Assembly (NCBI GenBank): GCA_030426385.1
Contig: JAUHYI010000049.1
Coordinates: 1-36,082, forward strand
Length of the DNA stretch: 36,082 nt
Direction: 5' to 3'
From: Phycisphaerae bacterium
GTDB taxonomy: Bacteria; Planctomycetota; Phycisphaerae; Phycisphaerales; Phycisphaeraceae
Shown here piece after piece: positions 8,161-15,486 of the stretch; the first letter of the stretch is position 1; each line of letters opens with the position of its first letter. The position numbers were made by a program, and so were the translations under genes. Below the pieces are notes generated by a model, which saw only the letters and a program-made list of their open reading frames with translations, had not been told where the DNA came from and did not search any database.

Positions 8161-9009
8161 TTAGCGGTTGGAGGTTTTGTATTCAAACGTATCGGTGTGC
8201 GGGTCGAAAACGCGTTGGCCATCCTTGATGAAATGCACGTCCTGAGACCATACGGTTCCGTCGGTGTTGCGGATGGGATTGGTGCTGTATTGGCCAAGAT
8301 AGATTCGGCGCATTTTGTCGGTGTTGTTGGAACCGGAACGGTGGAAGGCGTAGCTGGAAAACGCGACGATGCTGCCCGCGGGAGCGATGACGGGAATGCC
8401 CGGGTCGTCGCCGGTGTAGCCGATCAGATCGTTGGTGGCATTTTCCTGGGTGTGATCGAAAATTTTATCTTTGGTGCCCGCGCGTGAATGGGGCAGGATA
8501 TAGACGCTGCCGTTTTCTTCGCATACGTCATCGAGTGTGCACCAGCAGGTGAGGTAGGGCTGGTGGGTGGTGGTGGGATCCGCGTGTTTGACGTAGCCCG
8601 AATCCTGGTGCCATCCGAATTTCATACCTTTTTCAGCACCCTTGACGACCCACTGTTCGTTGAACAGGTAGACCTCAGGGCCGAGGGCCGCTTTGGTGAT
8701 TTGAGCCATCAGTTCGCTGAATGTGAAATGCCAGATGCGTGACTGTGGGTTGTATTTGCTGGTCATGAAATAGCGATTGCGGCGGTGGTTGAGTCCGAGG
8801 ACGTCTTTTTTTTCGTAGTCCATCATGCAATCGATGTAGCCAATCAGATAGGAGCATTCCTCGCGCATCATTTGCAGCATGTCGTCAGGGATGACGCGTT
8901 CGAGGATCATGTAGCCCTCGTCATGGTATTGAGCGAGTTGGTCAGGCGAGATCAGGTCGGAGTCGATGTCGATGTTTGTGGCGACGTTGGTGTTGGCGGT
9001 GGTGGGCAT
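8161..9009 (-). CDS. Phytanoyl-CoA dioxygenase family protein (PhyH)
   Basis: This is an Fe(II)/2-oxoglutarate-dependent oxygenase of the PhyH family, 282 residues. The iron-binding HxD is in KFGWHQDSGY (His134, Asp136). The distal His is His223 in AFHRSGSNN, and the 2-oxoglutarate arginine is Arg234 or Arg235 (MRRIYLGQYS). The substrate is unknown: the family covers small hydroxylations such as ectoine and other metabolites, and planctomycetes carry many paralogues. The TTG at 9024 is in frame, but the ATG at 9009 with AAGG about 9 bases upstream is better. It is divergent from the AraC-family gene, which is likely its regulator. Confidence 0.9.
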   Translation of the reverse strand: MPTTANTNVATNIDIDSDLISPDQLAQYHDEGYMILERVIPDDMLQMMREECSYLIGYIDCMMDYEKKDVLGLNHRRNRYFMTSKYNPQSRIWHFTFSELMAQITKAALGPEVYLFNEQWVVKGAEKGMKFGWHQDSGYVKHADPTTTHQPYLTCWCTLDDVCEENGSVYILPHSRAGTKDKIFDHTQENATNDLIGYTGDDPGIPVIAPAGSIVAFSSYAFHRSGSNNTDKMRRIYLGQYSTNPIRNTDGTVWSQDVHFIKDGQRVFDPHTDTFEYKTSNR

Positions 9010-9171
9010 GATGGAACCTTTCAAAGATTGGATTTCGAGATCGTGGTGGGAAAAAAGACAGCCTTGCGAGTTTTTTTACGGTTGCGTTTAAAATTAATTT
9101 CATTGCATTATTGACAAAAAATTGGATATGTCTTCTCTTTTTAAGGCGACTTGTTATCATTTCGTGTCGAC
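9010..9171. promoter_or_regulatory. AT-rich divergent control region of phyH and the AraC gene
   Basis: This 162-base gap has an AT-rich core at about 9068-9130 that contrasts with the GC-rich genes. On the plus strand TTGACA occurs at about 9110, and on the minus strand TTGTCA at nearly the same place. No convincing -10 partner is clear on either strand. Binding of the AraC protein here is inferred from the arrangement. Confidence 0.45.
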
Positions 9172-10005
9172 ATGGCTGAGGAATTACAATTACCCAATCC
9201 CGCGGATCAAGGTCACCTGTGGCTCCATCAGGCGCAGCAAAAGCCGAATCGGATCAGGATGCACCGGCACGAGGAGCTGGAATTCAACCTGTGTACGAAG
9301 GGGCGAGCGACGTATCTGGTGGACGAACAGCGGTACGATTTGCAGGTCGGCACGTTGTTGTGGTTGTTCCCCGATGAGGAGCATGTGTTGCTCGATAGCA
9401 GCGCGGATTTTGAAATGTGGATCATGGTGATCCGTCCGGCCTGGCTTGAACAACATTGCACGACCAAGGCGAGCCGACGGCTGACTCAGCGTCGGGCGCA
9501 TGGGCCGATTTGCAGCCTGTTGGGTGAATCGGCCCGCGTGTATTTGGTGCGGTTATTCGTCGATATTTTGCCCGTGCAGTCGCAGGATTTTGCCTTGTGG
9601 AATTCCGGGATGATCTACGCAATGCTTGCCGCGTGGCGGGCCCATCACCAGGCCGATGCGGCGGATGCCGCGGATGTGCATCCTGCGGTCGAGCGGGCGG
9701 CGGTGCTGATTCGCAATCATGAATCGGATGCGAGTGTGGCCGACCTGGCTGCGTCGAGCGGATTAAGCGCATCGCGGTTGAGCCGACTGTTTAAACAGCA
9801 GACCGGCGTGTCCATCGTGGACTATCGCAATCGTCAACGCATCGACCGGTTTCTGGAAATTTATCAGCACGGCCGGCGGCGCAATCTGACCGATGCTGCG
9901 CTGGCCGCAGGTTTTGGTAGCTACCCCCAATTCCATCGCGTGTTTACCCGTATCATGGGATACGGCCCGGCGGAACATCGGCGCCGGATGTCACGAAGTT
10001 TGTAA
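9172..10005 (+). CDS. AraC-family transcriptional regulator
   Basis: The 277-residue protein has an N-terminal cupin-like sensing domain (HRHEELEFNLCTKGRATYLVD, then a WLFPDEEHVLL strand pair). A C-terminal double helix-turn-helix of the AraC/XylS type covers the last 100 residues or so: DASVADLAASSGLSASRLSRLFKQ is the first HTH, then LTDAALAAGFGSYPQFHRVFTRIMGYGPAEHRR, the second. The ATG at 9172 is preferred over the TTG at 9151, though no good Shine-Dalgarno site precedes it. Divergent orientation to phyH suggests that it controls that gene in response to a small ligand. Confidence 0.9.
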   Translation: MAEELQLPNPADQGHLWLHQAQQKPNRIRMHRHEELEFNLCTKGRATYLVDEQRYDLQVGTLLWLFPDEEHVLLDSSADFEMWIMVIRPAWLEQHCTTKASRRLTQRRAHGPICSLLGESARVYLVRLFVDILPVQSQDFALWNSGMIYAMLAAWRAHHQADAADAADVHPAVERAAVLIRNHESDASVADLAASSGLSASRLSRLFKQQTGVSIVDYRNRQRIDRFLEIYQHGRRRNLTDAALAAGFGSYPQFHRVFTRIMGYGPAEHRRRMSRSL

Positions 10006-10110
10006 GTGCATCGACGTTCAAAGCATCGCGATGGAGAGGACATGAGCGGGGAGTAAGGTAGAAATGAGATGGTTTTCCTTGAAATCTTGTGCGTTATTTT
10101 GCGAGCCTCA

Positions 10111-10186
10111 GTTAGCCGCCGCTCTTGGGCGGCGCGAGGTTTAGACTTGCAATAACGCCCGTGCTCGGCCCAAGGGCGGTGGCTAC
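10111..10186. repeat. REPIN-like element, family A copy 2
   Basis: GTTAGCCGCCGCTCTTGGGC then GGCGCG forms the left arm, and GGCCCAAGGGCGGTGGCTA the right arm, about 25 bases apart. The ends are inverted. It lies between the AraC gene and the dipeptidase gene, both on plus, about 30 bases before the dipeptidase start. Confidence 0.8.
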
Positions 10187-10215
10187 TGCACGAGTTTTAA
10201 AAAAGATTGGGATTT

Positions 10216-11451
10216 ATGCGACCGATTATTGATGGACATCTGGATATTGCCCTCAACGCGCTGAGCTATGAACGAGATCAAACCTTGGCGTTGGAAGAAA
10301 TACGACAGCGCGAACTGCGCTGTGCCGACGGACGCGGGACCGCGGCAGTGAGCTTGCCGGAAATGTGCAAGGGACACGTGGGGTTGGCGATGGTGACCGT
10401 GCTGGCTCGCGCTAAGCCTTGGGTGATGCCTGATCGTCAGCCAGCGAGGACCAACGGCGATTGGCCACATGAAAGCATGGCCTATGCGATTGCTCAGGGA
10501 CAGTTGGCGTACTACCGATATCTTCAGCAACAAAACAAAGTGTTTGTGGTGACCAATCGGACGACGCTCGATGCGCACTGGACGCGTTGGCAGCGTGATC
10601 CGCAGCATGTGCCGATTGGCATTGTGATCACGATGGAAGGGGCGGATGCGATTATCGATCCAGCCCAGTTGCGAGATTGGTATGACCAGGGGTTGCGTGC
10701 GGTATCGTTGGCGCATTTCGGACACAGTCGCTATGCGGCAGGTACGCCTTCGCGTGATCCGAATAGTCCGGAACAGGATGGGCCGTTGACCTCGCGAGGC
10801 CGTGCGTTGTTAGGCGAACTCGAAAAATTTAATATCGCGTTGGATATGACGCATCTGTCGGACAAAAGTTTTGCCGAAGCGATGGATCGTTTTGGTGGCC
10901 GAGTGTATGCCAGTCATAGCAACGCCCGGGCTTTGGCAGACACCGTTCGGCAACTGACCGACACGCAATTGCGCACGATTTTTAATCGTGGTGGCATGGT
11001 GGGTATTGCGTTTTACAACGGCATGATTCGCTGGCACAGTTCACCGGCGGACTCGGAGACCAGTGATGCTGGTACAAGCGGAGGAAACGTGGGGGGCGTG
11101 GGAGGAAACGTGGGGGGCGTGGGAGGAAACGTGGGGGGCGTGGGGGGAAACGTGGGGGGGGATGTGGGGGGGGGGGAGCCGGTGCGGGATGAGGTGGGAT
11201 TGGAGCATGTGGTGGACCACATCGAACACATCTGTCAGATCGCAGGCGATTGCAAGCACGTGGGCATCGGTTCAGATTTGGATGGCGGGTTTGGCCACGA
11301 GCATGCGCCTCGAGAAATCGACAGCATCGCCGACCTGCAAAAGTTAGCGGACCATTTATCGCAACGGCATTTCAGTGATACGGACATCGACGCGATCATG
11401 CATGGCAACTGGCTGCGTTTCTGGAACGAAGTCTTGCCCGCGCGGGATTGA
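10216..11451 (+). CDS. Membrane dipeptidase-family (M19) zinc dipeptidase
   Basis: This matches the renal dipeptidase (M19) family, which cleaves dipeptides, including those with a C-terminal D-residue. The N-terminal HxD of the zinc site is in IIDGHLDIALN. Other family marks are MEGADAI, LRAVSLAHFGHSRYA, DMTHLSDKSFAEAM, VYASHSNARAL (zinc His) and HVGIGSDLDGGFG. No signal peptide is present, so it is likely cytoplasmic. The ATG at 10216 gives 411 residues. The TTG at 10207 is rejected. A Gly-rich insert (about 275-325) built from GGNVGGV repeats interrupts the segment between YNGMIRWHSS and LEHVVDHIEHI. Removing it leaves a normal family length. Confidence 0.92.
   Translation: MRPIIDGHLDIALNALSYERDQTLALEEIRQRELRCADGRGTAAVSLPEMCKGHVGLAMVTVLARAKPWVMPDRQPARTNGDWPHESMAYAIAQGQLAYYRYLQQQNKVFVVTNRTTLDAHWTRWQRDPQHVPIGIVITMEGADAIIDPAQLRDWYDQGLRAVSLAHFGHSRYAAGTPSRDPNSPEQDGPLTSRGRALLGELEKFNIALDMTHLSDKSFAEAMDRFGGRVYASHSNARALADTVRQLTDTQLRTIFNRGGMVGIAFYNGMIRWHSSPADSETSDAGTSGGNVGGVGGNVGGVGGNVGGVGGNVGGDVGGGEPVRDEVGLEHVVDHIEHICQIAGDCKHVGIGSDLDGGFGHEHAPREIDSIADLQKLADHLSQRHFSDTDIDAIMHGNWLRFWNEVLPARD
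11080..11179 (+). repeat. 21-base G-rich tandem repeat inside the dipeptidase gene
   Basis: Three exact 21-base units (GGAGGAAACGTGGGGGGCGTG) begin at 11080, 11101 and 11122, followed by a variant at 11143 and a long G run. Each unit encodes GGNVGGV plus part of the next Gly. The unit is the 12-base GAAACGTGGGGG core extended by 9 bases, so it keeps the frame. Confidence 0.95.
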
Positions 11452-11510
11452 CGCGTGGGTTTACGACCAATTCATACCAATCCCATAAAAAAATACGTGC
11501 GTTGTTTATC

Positions 11511-11588
11511 GTTAGCCGCCGCCATTTGGCGGCGCGTGGGGGTTCTTGTAACCCTCGACGTAACGCCGCTCAAGAGCGACGGCTAACA
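11511..11588. repeat. REPIN-like element, family A copy 3
   Basis: GTTAGCCGCCGCCATTTGGC then GGCGCG forms the left arm, and CGCTCAAGAGCGACGGCTAACA the right arm. Size and layout match copies 1 and 2. It sits between the convergent dipeptidase and manA genes. Confidence 0.8.
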
Positions 11589-11633
11589 GAAAATGGTAAA
11601 CGTGCGCTGTTATTTTCTGAAGCGTTTTGTGTG

Positions 11634-12710
11634 TTACGCGATGGCCTGGGATTGCGTTTGTGGGAACGTGACTTCGATCCAGGTGGTGGGCTGGTCGAAC
11701 ATGACGCGCGTGGGGGTCATGCGTGCGGGCAACAAACAGGTTTGGCCACGCTTGAAGGTGAAAACTGTTTCGCTGTCGTTGTCAGAATCGCCTAACCCTT
11801 CGCAGGTGAAGGTGCCGCTGCCGTCGAGGATCATCCAGATGGTGGGTTGATCGATGGCCAGATCGAGCGGAATCTGGCCGCGATGTTCAATGCGTTCCAT
11901 GCGAAAAAATTCGCACTCGACGAGTTTGCTCAGCGTGGCTTCATCATTGCGAATGACGCTGCGCTTTTCATTGGCCGCGACATTTGCCGGCCCAAAATGA
12001 ATACAAGCCAATGCGGGTTCGACATGCAGTTCTCGGCCGACGCGTCCCCAATCGAACACGCGGAAGGTGGTGTCGCTGGGGGTTTGCACTTCGGCCACGA
12101 GAATGCCTGCGCCCAGCGCATGACATGTGCCGCTGGGCAGGTAATGGCAATCGCCGGGTTTGACCGGAATGGTCAGCATCAACGGCTCTACCGCGTCGGC
12201 AGAGTTTTCTTCCAGCGCTTTGCGAAACAGTTCAGGGGTTACGCCTTCGTCGATACCTTTGTAAATCACCGCACCCGGTTCGCAGTCGACGATGTACCAC
12301 GCTTCGCTTTTCAAAAAAGCATCCTCATGCGACGCGGCATAGTCGGCACTAGGATGAACCTGGACGGATAGATTTTGTCGGGCGTCGAGAAACTTAACCA
12401 GCAATGGAAACTCGCCATCGTTGGACGGCAGCGTTCCCATCAACGTGTCGCCGTATTGGGCGATCAATGCGTTGAGTGTGTGGCCAGCCAACGGGCCGTT
12501 AATCACGGTGGAGCGTTCGGCCGACCCGCCGCCGCCGGAGACGGAGGTCTGTCCCAGGTCGACCAACTCCCACGATTCGCCGAATTGGGCATCCGCCTCG
12601 CCGGGGAGATTGCGGTCGAGTTTTTCAAAAGCCCGCCCACCCCAGACCTTTTCCTTGTAAATCGGGGCAAACTGCAGGGGATATAGGGGCGTATTGTCTT
12701 GTGACATCAT
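11634..12710 (-). CDS. manA: Class I mannose-6-phosphate isomerase
   Basis: This zinc enzyme interconverts mannose 6-phosphate and fructose 6-phosphate. The start resembles other short class I enzymes (LYPLQFAPIYKEKVWGG). Zinc ligands are visible in SVQVHPSADYA (Gln-x-His), KSEAWYIVDCEPGA (Glu) and LPSGTCHALGAGILVAEVQ (His). VFDWGRVGRELH is also typical. A C-terminal cupin-like portion follows. Length, about 358 residues, is that of the short bacterial form. ATG at 12710 or at 12707 can serve. GGAAACC lies just upstream and suits 12707 slightly better. The TTG at 12719 is rejected. It is divergent from the secreted protein gene at 12840. Confidence 0.93.
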   Translation of the reverse strand: MMSQDNTPLYPLQFAPIYKEKVWGGRAFEKLDRNLPGEADAQFGESWELVDLGQTSVSGGGGSAERSTVINGPLAGHTLNALIAQYGDTLMGTLPSNDGEFPLLVKFLDARQNLSVQVHPSADYAASHEDAFLKSEAWYIVDCEPGAVIYKGIDEGVTPELFRKALEENSADAVEPLMLTIPVKPGDCHYLPSGTCHALGAGILVAEVQTPSDTTFRVFDWGRVGRELHVEPALACIHFGPANVAANEKRSVIRNDEATLSKLVECEFFRMERIEHRGQIPLDLAIDQPTIWMILDGSGTFTCEGLGDSDNDSETVFTFKRGQTCLLPARMTPTRVMFDQPTTWIEVTFPQTQSQAIA

Positions 12711-12761
12711 GGTTTCCAATCAAATTACTTGAAAATGGTCGGTTTTGGGGGTGTGTGGCGC

Positions 12762-12767
12762 TATACT
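12762..12767 (+). promoter_or_regulatory. Possible -10 box of the secreted His/Ser-rich protein
   Basis: TATACT in the context CGCTATACTGT lies 78 bases before the start codon. The same 11-base context recurs at 13940-13950 before ispG. No clear -35 box is visible in either place. Confidence 0.4.
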
Positions 12768-12810
12768 GTAAACGGTAATGCAATTTTGCACTATTCCGCG
12801 AAATCCGGCG

Positions 12811-12832
12811 AAGCCTCGTCTTGGCTTAGGAG
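12811..12832 (+). promoter_or_regulatory. Small hairpin followed by Shine-Dalgarno site
   Basis: AAGCC (12811-12815) and GGCTT (12823-12827) can pair around a 7-base loop, directly ahead of AGGAG (12828-12832), which is 7 bases before the ATG at 12840. The AGGAG fixes the start. A regulatory role for the 5-bp stem is only a possibility. Confidence 0.4.
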
Positions 12833-12839
12833 CTAAATC

Positions 12840-13787
12840 ATGGTGACACGTCATCCACGAAACCAAGCCCTCTCACATCAAACATACCCGGCCGTTCCAT
12901 CGGTATCGGTGATTCAAGCCACGGTGGTGAGTCACCGATCGATCTCTGGCTTATGGTTCAACACTTGGTTCAACGCTTGGTCCGTGGCGGTTTGGATGCT
13001 GGCTATTGTTGCATTGGTGATGATGCTCACGTTGACGGGTGCACCGGTGCATGCCGAGCCCGTGGTGCTTGGGCCTGATGCGTCGCATCAAAGCAGTGGA
13101 CTTGCAGCCAATCCGCATGTGGCAGCCAAGCCATCACCAGCCAACGTGCCATCGACTTCCTCGCTATCAACTTCGCCTTCACCCTATCAGGCGTTATCAC
13201 CGCGAGCGCGAAATGCCAATCAGAATCAGTCGCTCCATCATAAATCGCAGCGTCAGTCGCAATCATCGACTGCCCAGATCGTGGTGACCAAGCCCGCGCC
13301 CGCAGCGACCTATCACGTCGCACCCCCGCGACAGACGATGCGCACGTACACGAAAAACAGCTACCGTCAGAATCAAAATCGATACGATTCACATGATCGT
13401 GGCCCGCGCACGTATGACAACACCTATCAGCGCGATCGTGATTCGCGTCACAATCAAAGCAACTGGCATGAGCCTACGCGTTCGACGGTGATTTACACCA
13501 AACCAGTCAAGCGTATTACGACCACCACCACCTCGTTCTATGCGCCGACGTATCAGACCACGCATAAGTCGGTGTATCAGCCTGTGCATAAAACGGCACG
13601 GCATAACCATCGCGGCAGTGGCTTGAGTTTTACCATTTCGATCGACAACGGCACGATTAAGTATTCGAGTGGTGCCCGATACAATTTCAGGCATCAGCAG
13701 ACCAATGGTTTTCACGATGGCCGTTTTGGCCACAGTCACAGTTATGGTTCAGCCGGCCACAGTAGCCATGGCCGAAACTGTCGCTGA
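12840..13787 (+). CDS. Hypothetical secreted His/Ser/Tyr-rich protein
   Basis: I do not recognise the family. The 315-residue product has a long N-terminus, a hydrophobic helix at about 48-68 and a likely signal-peptidase site after VHA (VHAEP), so it is probably exported. The mature part is low complexity: Ser/Pro-rich first, then rich in Gln, Asn, Arg, Tyr and Thr (YRQNQNRYDSHDRGPRTYDN), then ending in a His/Ser/Gly segment (HSHSYGSAGHSSHGRNCR). A short ordered piece, GLSFTISIDNGTIKYSSG, may form beta strands. It could be a cell-envelope or matrix component, but this is a guess. A clear AGGAG supports the start, and a terminator follows at 13900. Confidence 0.7.
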   Translation: MVTRHPRNQALSHQTYPAVPSVSVIQATVVSHRSISGLWFNTWFNAWSVAVWMLAIVALVMMLTLTGAPVHAEPVVLGPDASHQSSGLAANPHVAAKPSPANVPSTSSLSTSPSPYQALSPRARNANQNQSLHHKSQRQSQSSTAQIVVTKPAPAATYHVAPPRQTMRTYTKNSYRQNQNRYDSHDRGPRTYDNTYQRDRDSRHNQSNWHEPTRSTVIYTKPVKRITTTTTSFYAPTYQTTHKSVYQPVHKTARHNHRGSGLSFTISIDNGTIKYSSGARYNFRHQQTNGFHDGRFGHSHSYGSAGHSSHGRNCR

Positions 13788-13808
13788 TCAGGCCAGTGGT
13801 ATTCCCGC

Positions 13809-13856
13809 AGCCGATTGCCGATTGCCGATTGTCGGTAGTCGATAGCAGATAGCAGA
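13809..13856 (+). repeat. Microsatellite of 7-base units
   Basis: CCGATTG is repeated about three times, then GTAGTCGATAG, then AGCAGAT repeated two to three times. Such short steps suggest replication slippage. No function is evident. Confidence 0.7.
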
Positions 13857-13899
13857 TAGTCGCGCCTGACTGTGTGATGATGAAGAAATCTCCTCCTAG

Positions 13900-13934
13900 A
13901 AGCCCGTTCCACGTGTGTGGACGGGCTTTTTTAT
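13900..13934 (+). terminator. Rho-independent terminator
   Basis: AAGCCCGTTCCA and TGTGGACGGGCTT pair with one mismatch around a short loop, and the stem is followed by six T. It ends the transcript of the secreted His/Ser-rich protein gene, about 115 bases downstream of its stop. Confidence 0.9.
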
Positions 13935-13941
13935 GACACGC

Positions 13942-13947
13942 TATACT
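13942..13947 (+). promoter_or_regulatory. Possible -10 box of ispG
   Basis: TATACT occurs in the context CGCTATACTGT, identical to that at 12760-12770. It lies immediately after the terminator and 171 bases before the ispG start. No -35 box can be assigned. Confidence 0.35.
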
Positions 13948-13986
13948 GTGGGTCTGTGTGCGGGGCTGAATAGCGTGGGGTCAGGA

Positions 13987-14060
13987 GAATGGCAGGGGAG
14001 AGTGGCGGGAGAGTGGCGGGAGAGTGGGGGGAGAGTGGGGGGCAAGTTGGGGGGGGCGTG
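13987..14060 (+). repeat. Intergenic G-rich array of 11-12 base units
   Basis: GAGAGTGGCGGG-type units repeat and then grade into GAGAGTGGGGGG and AAGTTGGGGGGGG. The steps show how a GTGGCGGG unit can turn into GTGGGGGG. The G-rich strand is plus. The same GAGAGTGGCGGGAGA string recurs at about 31488-31502. Confidence 0.75.
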
Positions 14061-14118
14061 AATTAGAAAAAGTGTGCTGGCGGGGGTGGGGGGTGTTTTG
14101 CAAAGGTGATACTCAATT

Positions 14119-15387
14119 ATGTCCATTGTTACCCGACGACCTACTCGACAAGTTACCCTAGGCGACGATCGCGTCGGCTATGTCAAAATCGGTGGCGACG
14201 CACCGGTTGCTGTGCAGTCCATGACCAGTGGCTACACCTACGACATCGACAAGTGCGTGACCGAGATCCAGAAGCTGGCGGCCGGCGGTGCGGATGTGGT
14301 CCGCGTGGCTGTGCCTGAACGCAAAGACACTGAAGCGCTGGTTGAGATATTGAAACAGGTGACGGTGCCGATCGTGGCCGACGTGCATTTCCATTTCCAA
14401 CGTGCGTTGGAAGCGGTTGAGGCAGGTGTGCATAAAATCCGTCTCAACCCCGGCAACATCAATGACAAGGCACAAGTGGCCAAGGTTATTGATGCATGCA
14501 AAGAACGCAAACTACCGATTCGCATCGGCGTCAACGAAGGTTCGATCATCGAACGTCGTGACAAACAAAAACGCTTAAAAGAATTAGGCGGCGTGTTTTC
14601 CGATGACAAGCACGGCCACATGCTCGCGATCATGATTACCAAGTTGGAAGAATACCTCGATATTTTTCACGAACGTGATTTTCATGACATCGTCATCAGT
14701 GCCAAGAGCATCGATCCCAATCTGGTGATCAAAGCCTACACGGAAATCAGCAAACGCTTTGACTATCCGTTGCACCTGGGTGTGACCCATGCCGGGCCGA
14801 AAGAAACCGGCACGATTCGCAGTGTCGTGCCGTTGGGACATCTGTTGGCTTCGGGTATTGGCGACACGTTGCGCATCAGTTATGCGAATGATCCGATCTA
14901 TGAAGTTGAAGATGGTTTGGAATTGCTCTACATCCTGGGCCTGCGCGAGCGCAAGGGCGCGGAGTTGATTGCATGTCCGACGTGTGGCCGAATTCAGGTT
15001 GACTTGTTTACATTGACCCAACAGGTGCGCAAGAAGTTGGCCGAGGAAATCGAGTTGCCGATCAAGGTGGCTGTGATGGGTTGCATCGTGAACGGCCCGG
15101 GTGAAGCCGAAGGTGCAGATGTGGCCATTTTTGCGGGCGATCGTCGTGGGATTATTTACGTGCAGGGTAAGAAAGTCGCCAATGTGCCCGAGGAAGAAAT
15201 TCTCGAAGCGCTATTGGATGAATGCAAGAAATTCCAGACCCGCGTGCGCAATGGTGAAGTGAAACTGGGCGAAAAAGTCGTGGAAATTGCCCCGCCTGAT
15301 CCGATCGGCGAACTGGGTAGCGGTTACGACAAAATCGCAGCCGGCCAAACGCAACGGATTACACCGCTAACCGTGACACGGGGATGA
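14119..15387 (+). CDS. ispG: 4-hydroxy-3-methylbut-2-enyl diphosphate synthase (flavodoxin/ferredoxin) IspG
   Basis: IspG (GcpE) converts methylerythritol cyclodiphosphate to HMBPP in the non-mevalonate isoprenoid pathway, using a 4Fe-4S cluster. The N-terminal TIM-barrel motifs are clear (VGYVKIGGDAPVAVQSMTSGYT, ADVHFHFQRALEA, KIRLNPGNI, RIGVNEGSI). The C-terminal cluster ligands are Cys286 and Cys289 (ACPTCGR), Cys322 (MGCIVNGPGEAEGAD) and Glu329. The 422-residue length has no big insert, so it is the short bacterial form plus a modest tail. AAAGGTGAT upstream of the ATG at 14119 is a reasonable ribosome site. No other isoprenoid gene is close. Confidence 0.96.
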   Translation: MSIVTRRPTRQVTLGDDRVGYVKIGGDAPVAVQSMTSGYTYDIDKCVTEIQKLAAGGADVVRVAVPERKDTEALVEILKQVTVPIVADVHFHFQRALEAVEAGVHKIRLNPGNINDKAQVAKVIDACKERKLPIRIGVNEGSIIERRDKQKRLKELGGVFSDDKHGHMLAIMITKLEEYLDIFHERDFHDIVISAKSIDPNLVIKAYTEISKRFDYPLHLGVTHAGPKETGTIRSVVPLGHLLASGIGDTLRISYANDPIYEVEDGLELLYILGLRERKGAELIACPTCGRIQVDLFTLTQQVRKKLAEEIELPIKVAVMGCIVNGPGEAEGADVAIFAGDRRGIIYVQGKKVANVPEEEILEALLDECKKFQTRVRNGEVKLGEKVVEIAPPDPIGELGSGYDKIAAGQTQRITPLTVTRG

Positions 15388-15462
15388 CGCAGGCAATACG
15401 CAGGACAGACGCAAGAAAAAAATGCGATGGTACGTCCCGAAAGCATACAAGTCATGCAGAGG

Positions 15463-15486
15463 AAATGTGGGGGGGGTGGGGGGTTA
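15463..15486 (+). repeat. G-rich unit after ispG
   Basis: GAAATGTGGGGGGGGTGGGG is a copy of the RAAYGTGGGGGG core at the 3' end of the methyltransferase gene. The two genes converge here, so it separates ispG from the methyltransferase. Confidence 0.6.

Larger units (their letters stand above)
13788..14118. other. Gene-free stretch: terminator, microsatellite, promoter-like box, G-rich array
   Basis: No gene is supported here. In order it holds a microsatellite of 7-base steps (about 13809-13856), a strong terminator (13900-13934), a TATACT box (13942-13947), a G-rich array (about 13987-14060) and the ispG ribosome site. If TATACT is the ispG promoter, the G-rich array is part of a leader of about 165 bases. 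Confidence 0.6.

Noticed and set aside
11080-11160. CRISPR-like appearance of the regular repeats in the dipeptidase gene
   Set aside because: Units are contiguous without unique spacers and are in frame within a conserved protein.
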